Source: Aradus depressus (Eukaryota; Arthropoda; Insecta; Hemiptera; Aradidae). Taken from it: a DNA stretch of 64,000 nucleotides. This document shows, piece after piece, positions 56,010 through 64,000 of this stretch (within the stretch, counting starts at the first letter, position 1; each line of letters begins with the position of its first letter). A model generated the notes under the pieces. The model was not told where the DNA came from, did no database searches, and was given only the letters and a program-made list of their open reading frames with translations. A program made the position numbers and the translations under genes. The stretch lies in the NCBI GenBank assembly GCA_963662175.1, contig OY759214.1:74970037-75034036 (forward strand). Reading direction: 5' to 3'.

Positions 56010-56300
56010 TTGAAAAAGTCGTTCTCGCTCGACCTTTAAAACCGTTTTAGTTGAAAATCTACAGTTAACTTACATAGGGGCTTCCAAAATTTCATATTAA
56101 ATTTGGTGTTGATACATTCATTACATCGGGAGTTATTGGTTTTTTTAGTTCAGTCCCGCTTCCCTTAAGCCGATTCCCCTCCCCAATGGCGGATTTAGCT
56201 GAAAATTAACAGTTGTCGTCCTCCATAGGGTTCTTGATACCCATATAGAATTTTGTTTTTTATTCTATGGGAAATTATTGTGTCCACAGTGTGATAAAAT
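56010..56300 (+). repeat. Family D copy, partial
   Basis: cattcattacatcgggagtt, ggatttagctgaaaattaac and gttgtcgtcctccatagggt. Confidence 0.62.
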
Positions 56301-56579
56301 AATAAATAATAATTAATAATATAAATAATAATAATTTAAATAAACAATAAATTACCACATTTTCTGTAGAAATTGTATAATTGGCCTTTTATTAAATTTT
56401 GATTTCTTCAGTAGTTTTCGAAAAGAGCCCTAAAAAATATCAAAAGTTCAACACGTGCAATTTTTAAGAAAGTGCACGTATTTAAAAAAAAAAAAATCAA
56501 TTAGCCAACTTTTCATTTGGATTTCTAAAGAGATGTTATATGTTTTCTAAATTTTTTTTCAATATTATCAAATCTAATC

Positions 56580-56934
56580 GAGGGCGCCGGTAGCTCAGTG
56601 GTATGCGTGCTTGACTTCTCAGCTGAAGAACGTGGGTTCGAAACCCGACCGAGGCCCTTAGTTTATTTTATCTGGGAGGTAAAATAAACTTAAGCACGCC
56701 GTCCTTCGGATGGGACGTTAAGCGATGGTCCCGAGCCTGTACGATGTCAGGTACTCGTTAAAAACCCCTGGCCTAGATGAATAAAAATTTAGGGTACCTA
56801 GGCAAAATTTAGGATTCCCTTAGTAGAGTCGGGCTCATGTTCACCAGAGTGATGAAAGAGCCCTCTGGTAGTAGGCGATATGACCTAGTAGTTAAAGCCC
56901 GGGCATGAAGCAAAATACCTAACCTAACCTAACC
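56580..56934 (+). mobile_element. SINE-B, complete, 12-bp target duplication
   Basis: tcaaatctaatc at 56568-56579 and 56935-56946 flanks the element. The head gagggcgccggtagctcagt begins it; the tail is cctaacctaacctaacc. It provides the cleanest plus-strand copy: A box, B box (gtgggttcgaaacccg), body, telomere-like tail. Confidence 0.96.
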
Positions 56935-56946
56935 TCAAATCTAATC

Positions 56947-57469
56947 CAAAGGTTTTTTAAATTATCTTACTGGGTTAACAGGGAAAATGAATAGCATAGT
57001 ATTTACGAGAACAAATAATTAGGTTTATTTTCTTACCTCTACATTATAAAATTTAAAACTAAACATCGAATCAAAAATCAAAAGAAAAATCGTGAAAACT
57101 ATCTCAATCTTTTTTCTGTTTTATATTTTGTCCATTCTTCAAATCAAAGTTATATATTTTTGGGCATATATATTTACTTATAAATAAATAACAGTACCTT
57201 CGTTGCGGATCAATTTTATTGTTAATTCACTCCTACTTTGTTCATCACATCTTAAGCCTAAACACAACTCTCCATCTCCACTCAGACCGTCTCCACTCAA
57301 CCCAGACCTCGACTCGACTACACTAATTCAAAAACAACTGATAGCCGTGTTTTGTTTTCTTCTCATTTGTTTTAAAAGAAAATGCATTCATATTATTTTT
57401 TTACTAATTCAGTTGCTTCTTGGATTTTATAGATATTATTAATAATTTAAATGTGTGTATTTTTTATAC
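56947..57469. other. Unassigned intron sequence
   Basis: AT-rich. A 79-codon plus frame at 57203-57442 shows no domain. Confidence 0.42.
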
Positions 57470-57610
57470 ATTGCAACAGACACATACAGACATAAATTTA
57501 TTTTCAATGTTTGAGTTCAGAGAGTTGGATATTAAAACTTTTCGGTGAAAACACAACTGTTCTGATAACGTACATAACTTCCTGTATACTAGATATAGAT
57601 GGGGAAGTAA
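57470..57610 (+). repeat. Family D end
   Basis: acgtacataacttcctgtat and actagatatagatggggaag. Confidence 0.5.
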
Positions 57611-57923
57611 CAAGGAGGGATGTTGGCAAAATAAGGAGAAATATCAAAGGAAATGTTTGTCAAACAGCTTTAGAAGAAAAATAAAAGGAAAAGTCTGAAA
57701 AAGATCTTCAAAAAGGAAATTCTAAGGACAAAAGGAGTGAGGATCATTCGAAGAAGATTTCCTGGAAAATTACAGTGAAATACGTGCAAATGTTAGAGGT
57801 CTGGTCGAGGTGGTATTTAGATTTCATAGAAAAAGATATAAACATTAAATAAATTTTATTTTATCCATTCTAAAATATAGTATTTGATATTATATCAAAT
57901 CTTTACATATATAAATAAATATT

Positions 57924-58130
57924 GGGCGCCGGTGAGCTCATGATCGAGGGTTCGAAACCGGTCCGAGGCCCTTAGGTTGTATGATGTTGGGTACTCGTTA
58001 AAGACCCCGGCTAATAAAGGACTCCCATAATAGAGTCGGACTCATATCCACCAGAGTGACGAAAGAGTGCTCTGGTAGTAGGCGTTATGACCTTGTAGTT
58101 TAAGCCCGGGTATGAATCATAATTAACTAT
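57924..58130 (+). mobile_element. SINE-B, internally deleted
   Basis: gggcgccggtgagctcatga, cgagggttcgaaaccggtcc, gttgggtactcgttaaagac and gtgctctggtagtaggcgtt. Confidence 0.8.
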
Positions 58131-58847
58131 ATTTTTGAGGTAAATACTGAACACAAAACCAGATCCGCTTATTTTTCAATCTATCCAATTGCATATTTAT
58201 TTTATAACTCAATTTTTTTTTTACTCTTATTTATTTAATAATATTTATTCGTACAGCAGTAAACATTTATTTTTGAAAATGAATTAAAAATTAAAGACAA
58301 ATAAGGAATCAAAGTTGAAACCTGTAAGAGATAAACCTAGTGAAGTGGTACCAGTTTGGCCCGGCCATGATCCTATATAAATATACTTTGTAAGGAATAA
58401 TTATGTATTTCTAAATGAAATTTAATGAAGAAATATTAATAAAAATTATTTTTACTTCTTTGGTCTCGCTATTGCTGAGTGTTCCCTATTTTCGGTGAAT
58501 CTAGAGGTGTCTATTTTTTTACGATTACATTTTTGGCCTATTTCTCGGCCTTTTTTCAGATCACAACGAACGATTTTCTTTATTGTGACCTGCTGAAGGA
58601 GCGTAAAATGTATCCGAAATATCATGGGTAAAAAAAAAAATATACATCTCCGGAAATTTTGCCTATATATTATATATTGAATAGTAATTATTGAAAGAAA
58701 CCATCGAGTGAATCATCTCTACTTTACTTTTGAGAGACATAAGTAACTAGTGTTTGTGAGACGAATAGTAAATTATGTTATCAATGAGTTACGAATTTTC
58801 TATGACGTAAAAAATTGTATATTTCAATTTATTCAGCTTAAGTCGGA
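58131..58847. other. Unassigned intron sequence
   Basis: tgacctgctgaaggagcgta ... tccgaaatatcatggg (58584-58628) is a LINE/PLE-like tail motif, related to 43380-43435 in reverse. Confidence 0.45.
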
Positions 58848-59135
58848 GGGCGCATGAAGCTCAGAGTTAGCGTGGTAGCCTACTGAGCTCAAGAACGAGG
58901 GTTCAAAACTCGACCGAGGCCCCAGGATTTTTCATCAAAAAACTTGAGCACGCCGTCTTTTGGATGGGACGTTGAGCGATGTTCCGAATTTTTCTAATGT
59001 AGGTACTCGTTAAAGACTCCCTAGGTATGCAAAATTTAGGACTCTCATAGCAGACTCGGGCTTATGTCCACCAGAGCGAAAGAGCCCTCTGGATGTAGGC
59101 GATACGTAGTTAAAGCCCGGGCATGTGTCACAATA
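58848..59135 (+). mobile_element. SINE-B, old diverged copy
   Basis: gagggcgcatgaagctcaga, cgagggttcaaaactcgacc, gagcacgccgtcttttggat and ttaaagcccgggcatgtgtc. Confidence 0.75.
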
Positions 59136-59669
59136 ACTAAATAATAACCAATCGGGAACGAAAATAATTAATATATAATCCAGAGGCTCGAAAAATTTCA
59201 ACGCCAGGGACCTTCACCCGACGCAATCCGTCCATCATACTCATATCAATCACGGTGCATATTGGTCTCAATCTTAGATTGCGGTTAAACTGCATACACA
59301 TACATAGTCTTGGTGGAATGCCCCCGAGGAGACGGAAGATGGACGTAGAACTGTGACTTTCTATAATACTGAATTGTTAACTCCCATACATTATTTTCAT
59401 ATTTCGCAATCTGAGCCTGCCATCACGTCACTTAATACATTTATCCTCGCCCTCATGGTAGCTGGTTTTTGAATATTTGACTTTAGTGCATTTGATTTAT
59501 TTATTTGCTTGCCTTTGAGAACTATGCATATTGGCCAAATTGCATTTAAGCAGTTTATTGATTGTAAGCTAAAAATAAATAATAGTCATATTATTCTTCA
59601 CCCTCACTGAAAATTTTGAACTCGTTTTGTTCATGTGCCTGTGTTTTGTTACACAGGTTGCAAAATGAA
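59136..59669. other. Unassigned intron sequence
   Basis: Base-balanced from 59205 to 59350 (gggaccttcacccgacgcaa, gaatgcccccgaggagacgg). No family or exon recognised. Confidence 0.38.
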
Positions 59670-60075
59670 AATACCGTCGGTGAATCACCGACAATGTACT
59701 TCCCCAGAAAGAATTAATCAATTAGTTTTTCGCTCTTCCTCCGAACCAGTTGACCGTTTGCGCTAATCTTCAACAGTTGAGTCACATAAAAATCTCATAC
59801 TCAATTTTGTGTAGATAAATTCATTATAGCAGTTGTTATTAGGGTTTTTGAATTGAGTCACATCTTTGAACCCCACTTCCCTTCAGCCGATATCCCTGAA
59901 AATTTAGCAGATTATGTCCTCATTGGGTTTTGACTTTAAATATGAAATTTCATCTCGATACATTCATTACATCATTAGTTATTAGGGTATTTGAGTTGAG
60001 CCCTAGACTTTTTTTTTCATACTTGGAATCTAGAGGTTGGAAAACATGAAATTTCGTTGAAAACTCATCGTTTGC
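59670..60075 (+). repeat. Family D copy, near full length
   Basis: cgtcggtgaatcaccgacaa opens it with the intact palindrome, then gtacttccccagaaagaatt, cagccgatatccctgaaaat and tggaaaacatgaaatttcgt. Confidence 0.78.
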
Positions 60076-60179
60076 CTTCATCAGCAGCAGGTATACTGAT
60101 GAAACAATTTATTGAACATAATTTTAAATTAAAAAAAAGAATAAATAAGATAAAATGTATATAAAATTATTCAAAAAAT

Positions 60180-60262
60180 TAACAATTTTAAATTTCATGG
60201 ATGGGGACACTGTCGTAACTCAGGTGGGGAACAGGAATAAACTATCTGTCCCCATCCATGAA
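60180..60262. repeat. Small inverted repeat
   Basis: tttcatggatggggacactg (60195) pairs in part with ctgtccccatccatgaaatg (60246). Confidence 0.7.
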
Positions 60263-60274
60263 ATGTTTTACCAG

Positions 60275-60345
60275 ATTGCCTGATGATGAGGACAACCTCT
60301 ACCATTAAATAATTAAATCTGTCCGGGTTCAGATGATATTCATTT
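60275..60345 (+). repeat. Family E fragment
   Basis: ttgcctgatgatgaggacaacc and aatctgtccgggttcaga; lacks the GAAA part. Confidence 0.5.
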
Positions 60346-60490
60346 TTCCCACTTGTGAAATAATCACTTCTCACTATAGCATCTTCATATTAACTTGTGT
60401 TTTGTCTTATCATTTTTTTTATTATTTTTTTTTTTGTGGTTTGTGACATTTAATTCTTGTTGGTGGTGATTTGAATTCTAATTTTGTCAG

Positions 60491-60547
60491 GAGATGAATG
60501 TACCTCAAGCCACCCGAATGACAACCCAGACGGCGTCAGCCTGTTTT
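60491..60547 (+). CDS. LDLRAP1: LDLRAP1-like exon 5 (57-bp tail exon)
   Basis: A small exon too short for ORF searches. The acceptor is taattttgtcag and the donor CTGTTTT|gtatgt. The phase-1 entry from exon 4 forces one frame, GDECTSSHPNDNPDGVSLF, which has no stop, and the exit phase (1) fits exon 6 exactly. It is polar and acidic with no homology I recognise, as expected for the disordered tail of an adaptor. It could also be alternatively spliced, since its length is a multiple of three. Support rests on splice sites and phase agreement on both sides, not on similarity. Confidence 0.6.
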
Positions 60548-61870
60548 GTATGTAATTTTCGAAATTGGCTCAATGCCCAATAAATTCCCTTTTTAACCAA
60601 ATTAATTGGTTATCAATGTCTTTGTTATGCCGTAGCATGCCTAAGATCACATATAAGTGGGAAAAAAATGGTTATAACCTTTGAATTCCTGTACACTCTT
60701 CTCTGACAATGAACATTTCCTACTATATTTTTTCTTATATCATATATATATATATAATATATAAATATATATAATAAGAAAAAATATTTATATTCTGCCT
60801 GGTGTTACTTTTTCTCTCCTTTCTCTACTTTCCTTATTAACAGGAATACAAATTTTCATAAAAATTCCATTACAAAGGAAATGATACTTAATTCCATAAA
60901 CATATGTTGATATTTACTTTTTAGGTTGTGTAAGGAATTTCTTAATTCATATATAATATATTATTACAGCATCATTTCTCCCATTTATTTTTTGTCTTCT
61001 CAAAATTAGCAATTACAAACGTTTTGGGAAGCTCTCCCATCATCAGTGTCACATGGGTTCTTTAGGTTAATTATTCCTTTTGTCAATCAGAAGCTTCCTG
61101 TTATTGAACATTTTTATTGATTCGACTTCTCTATTTTGACTAGTTATTATCTAGTTTTGACTAGATGTTTAAATATATAAGTCGACTCAATAAATATGTT
61201 CTTTAAAAGGAAGATTCTGATTGACAGAAGGAATATTTAACATAAAGAACACATATATTACAATATAATTTTTATTGATGAGACTGAGCCAAATATACAA
61301 TTTACAATTTGTTAAGTATACTTATTTAAATTAATTTATACACAAAAAAAATATGTATATACATGCATGCAGATATATTCACATTATCTCTGTGTAAGGA
61401 TAACAGTAATTAAGCTTGAATATTCAACAAGAAATAATAATAATATGATAAAATTGGACCGAAAATAATAGCTTTAATTTAAACAACATACATTTATATA
61501 TTTGATGCAGTGAAAATACAATACAATATAAAAGAAATGAATAAGACAAATTTTAAGAGAAGAAAGAAAATATATATATACCTAAATAATTTAAGACAGA
61601 TAATAGGCAAGTAGTAATAATAAATAAAGAGAAACTGAAATATTACTAATAATCGTTGTTAATAACAATAATTATAATTTAAAAAAATAATAGGATTTAA
61701 TTAAATAAAATGATAGGGGAAAGAGAAAATAGTGGTAACAATACAGAAAATGAATGAAAGTGGTATTCTAAAATGAAGGTAATATTTATGCAATTATTTA
61801 TTGGAAAATGAATACTATAAATTATATAAACAAAGATACTAAGTTAATTTGTATTAAAAGGAAAATTATA
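60548..61870. other. Intron 5, unassigned AT-rich
   Basis: (TA)-rich palindrome at 60740-60775, long A/T runs to 61860. Nothing else is recognised. Confidence 0.5.
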
Positions 61871-62125
61871 GCGACCTGTATCATGACTAGAGACATTAAA
61901 CACCAAATTAATGATAATAACTTAAATTTCCTGGTAGAAAATTATAAAATATATATATAGCGACCTGTATCATGACTAGAGACATTAAACACCAAATTAA
62001 TGATAATAACTTAAATTTCCTGGTAGAAAATTATAAAATATATATATAGCGACCTGTATCATGACTAGAGACATTAAACACCAAATTAATGATAATAACT
62101 TAAATCTCCTGGTAGAAAATTTCAA
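61871..62125. repeat. Tandem repeat, 89-bp unit x 3
   Basis: gcgacctgtatcatgactag starts at 61871, 61960 and 62049. The first two units are identical to the eye and the third diverges after tggtagaaaat. Units are joined by aaaatatatatata. Confidence 0.92.
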
Positions 62126-62179
62126 ATATAACGAATGTTATGGTTTGCCTATATGACAGCTGGAAGGAGTTAACCCGAG

Positions 62180-62360
62180 CTGTGTGGGCTAGAGCGTTGG
62201 GCTTTGGTTGCATGAACCCACGACGGTCGCAGGTTTGATTCCCGTCTTGGAGAGAGTTTTATGTAATAGATAAAACTTCTAAAAGGCCATGGATTTGTAA
62301 CTAAATCTTCTTTATAGAAGCATGGCTGATATTCAAAGTATATGAGGCCAATAAAAAAAA
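62180..62360 (+). mobile_element. SINE-A, old diverged copy
   Basis: gctgtgtgggctagagcgtt, gggctttggttgcatgaacc, ggtttgattcccgtcttgga and atgaggccaataaaaaa; about 20-25% changed from the other copies by eye. Confidence 0.72.
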
Positions 62361-62433
62361 ACATTATAAACTCATAATGTCTCATAAGAATTCCACATAG
62401 AACAAATCAATATAGATTTTATTTTTTTATTAA

Positions 62434-62712
62434 TTTTTTTTTTTTTTTTTTGGCTTTTATTTATAAAGATACAACTATTGCTGGGAGCATCAATTAGAAT
62501 CTATGATGATACAATAGATATGGTGGCGTGAAAGGGTGTGAGAAGAAGTGGTCCTCAGGTCGAAATTTTACCTTAATTATTTGGACATTTCAATTGAGAA
62601 TGTCACAGTGAGAAAATAAAATAATAATAATAAAATGAATAAAAAGGAACTGAAAGACAAATTTGATGGATGGGTAGTAACAGAGGTAATAAAGCTAAAT
62701 GAAAATAGTGTT
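62434..62712 (+). repeat. Family G dispersed repeat
   Basis: ggcttttatttataaagata, ggaactgaaagacaaatttg and atggatgggtagtaacagag match 4346-4632. Confidence 0.65.
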
Positions 62713-62819
62713 GAAATATATTATTAACAAAAATTATTGAAGTCTTCGTTTCTGTGTAAGTCCTAGGTATCTTCAGTTAGGGAGTGAGTGTGTGGACACA
62801 CGTTACGCCATTTTCGTCG

Positions 62820-62965
62820 CCTCCCTATTATCCCACGTCATAGTCACCGCTCTGCACGAATTAATCAATTCAATTTTCGCCTTCCCTTCATATTCAGTAA
62901 GAAGAGTATACTAAAAATTCGCTATTACATAACTTCCCCTATACTTCGTGTAGATGAAGTAAAAC
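62820..62965 (+). repeat. Family D scrap, internally deleted
   Basis: gcacgaattaatcaattcaa joins directly to attacataacttcccctata and cttcgtgtagatgaag: the two ends of family D fused. Confidence 0.65.
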
Positions 62966-63370
62966 GAATTCTTCGTTTGTAAAGTTAGTAATTTTCCTCG
63001 TCGACTTCTTTCAGCTGTTTCTTGTCCTGGTTATATACCTATATAATATATACATATATATATATATATATGTATATATGTTTTTTGTAATAAATAAGTA
63101 TGTATTTTAAACAGTGTTTAATGGAAAAATGTTTATAAAAATTACATATAATAGTAATTACTATCGAAACGATGGATAATGTGAAATGACATCTCTACTG
63201 CTGATAGACATAAGAAACGAGTTTTTTAAAACGGAACACCTCGGCGAAGCGGTCTTGCGAGTTTGTAGAAGAGGCCCGCATTTTGATACGACTATAAATC
63301 TCTCAGGGGTTTCTCAAACGGGGCTGTTTATGATATTTTTATGCTAATTTGATTTGAACTTGTGTTACAG
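62966..63370. other. Intron 5 end, unassigned
   Basis: (TA)n at 63050-63075; nothing else before the exon 6 acceptor. Confidence 0.5.
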
Positions 63371-63492
63371 GTTGCGTGAAAAGTGGAGATAATGATGAGA
63401 AGAAACCCAGCGTGATGGGACATCTTCTGGCCCCCGTTCCTATGCTCATTGACCTCACCACCCCCATTGATGAGAAGCCTCGACCTTCCTGG
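63371..63492 (+). CDS. LDLRAP1: LDLRAP1-like exon 6 (tail with clathrin-box-like motif)
   Basis: The acceptor ttgtgttacag precedes GTTGCGTG and the donor is TCCTGG|gtgact. The frame set by exon 5 reads CCVKSGDNDEKKPSVMGHL then LAPVPMLIDLTTPIDEKPRP. LIDLT sits where ARH has its type I clathrin box LLDLE; the last acidic position is replaced by Thr, so binding strength is uncertain, although acidic residues follow closely (IDE). The frame stays open to 63627, but sequence past 63492 reads as non-coding and is AT-rich, so I end the exon at the donor. The gene continues beyond the window. Confidence 0.68.
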
Positions 63493-63649
63493 GTGACTAT
63501 ACTTATTATACTAGCAGGTTCACATGGCGTTCACCGATTAATTTTGGGTCCAATAATCGGCAGGAACTTGGTGTGCTGGTTCAAATCTGTATATTTTCCT
63601 TCTCATTTCCATATTTTTAATATTTGAGACGATATTTGTATTATAAAAA

Positions 63650-64000
63650 TTTTTATGGTGAATCACCGACAATGTACGTTCCCAGCACGAACTAAGCAAA
63701 TAAGTTTTCGCGCTCTCTCCAAAACCGTTTGGGCTATAAATCAATTGTTCACTCAAATTTTCTGTCCGGGTTTTGCGGAAGATGAATAGGTGCCGTCCTT
63801 ATGTAGTTCTGAATTTAAATATACAATTTATTTTCGCTGCATTCATTACATCGACGGTTATCAGAGTTTTTGAGCTCCCCCTTCGGTCCTCCCTTCCCTT
63901 CGGCCGATTCTGCTGAAAATTATCAAGTATTTTTCTTTAGGGGATTCATTTGAAATATAAAAGTTCATAATCGATATGTTCATTACGACGGCAATTGTTC
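63650..64000 (+). repeat. Family D copy, cut by window end
   Basis: tggtgaatcaccgacaatgt, cccagcacgaactaagcaaa, tacatcgacggttatcagag and ggccgattctgctgaaaatt. Confidence 0.75.

Larger units (their letters stand above)
30780..63492 (+). other. LDLRAP1: LDLRAP1/ARH-like PTB adaptor gene, six exons, partial
   Basis: Gene-level entry. Six plus-strand exons join in frame (outgoing phases 0, 2, 0, 1, 1, 0) and all five introns are GT..AG; lengths are 5532, 3110, 14558, 5995 and 2823 bp. The 695 bp of coding sequence give about 231 residues covering an entire PTB domain and part of the C-terminal tail; vertebrate ARH has about 308 residues. ARH-family adaptors bind NPxY tails of LDL-receptor-family proteins and link them to clathrin and AP-2 at the plasma membrane. 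The match to ARH is strongest in the ECHAFLC.KRKMAQ stretch spanning exons 3 and 4. Other PTB families (GULP/ced-6, FAM43, NOS1AP) fit less well at this point. The first exon (N-terminal arm) and last exon(s) were not found. Introns are filled with transposable elements. Confidence 0.8.

Noticed and set aside
56580..56660. Possible tRNA gene at a SINE-B head
   Set aside because: Followed by the SINE-B body and tail, with target duplications around the whole unit.
57203..57442. 79-codon plus-strand frame as a gene exon in intron 4
   Set aside because: No similarity; including it would break the exon 4 to exon 5 phase match.
63493..63627. Extension of exon 6 to the next stop
   Set aside because: A good donor (tgg|gtgact) ends the exon; the further reading is AT-rich, hydrophobic and unlike the tail.

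Overview
The window is eukaryotic nuclear DNA, AT-rich and gene-poor. It carries spliceosomal introns, tRNA-derived SINEs, decayed Jockey-type and RTE-type LINEs, mariner/Tc1/Tigger relics, foldback elements and many simple repeats. One SINE family ends in CCTAA units, the insect-type telomere repeat. An arthropod, most likely an insect with a large repeat-rich genome (planthopper-like hemipteran is a guess only), fits best. There are no bacterial operons, ribosome binding sites, CRISPR arrays or true tRNA/rRNA genes.

Only one host gene can be supported: a plus-strand gene of the LDLRAP1/ARH family (PTB-domain clathrin adaptor). Six exons lie at 30780-30952, 36485-36597, 39708-39819, 54378-54495, 60491-60547 and 63371-63492. 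All five introns have GT..AG ends and the reading phase is preserved across every junction. The joined piece codes for about 231 residues: the end of the N-terminal arm, a complete PTB fold (exons 1-4) and part of the C-terminal tail with a clathrin-box-like LIDLT. The first and last exons lie outside the window or were not recognised.

Layout. 1-30.7 kb: intergenic or far-upstream sequence made almost wholly of transposon debris: MITEs, SINE-A and SINE-B, family D, an RTE 3' end, a LINE-derived minisatellite, Jockey-type RT relics at 14.3-15.1 and 29.7-30.5 kb, a Tc1 relic at 25.5 kb. 31-36.5 kb (intron 1): a LINE relic holding a perfect 127-bp palindrome and a 1.8-kb foldback. 36.6-39.7 kb (intron 2): family C, SINE-A nested in family D. 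39.8-54.4 kb (intron 3): a 49-bp-stem hairpin, a 662-bp foldback, a 16 x 38-bp identical tandem array, a LINE relic, a deleted Tigger, a mariner remnant and a SINE-B with a perfect 13-bp target duplication. 54.5-60.5 kb (intron 4) and 60.5-63.4 kb (intron 5): more SINE-A/B, family D, an 89-bp x 3 tandem repeat. 63.5-64 kb: family D again.

Repeat names used here: SINE-A, tRNA-Leu-like head (ggccatggtggccgtgcg); SINE-B, tRNA-like head (gggcgccggtagctcagtgg) with a CCTAA tail; C, TIR/palindromic MITE (gatgtggccataacagga); D, very abundant element with palindromic ends (gtcggtgaatcaccgac); E, PLE/LINE-like tail (gatgagggcaacctcgaaag); G, H, I, J, other dispersed families. These names are local; no database was consulted.
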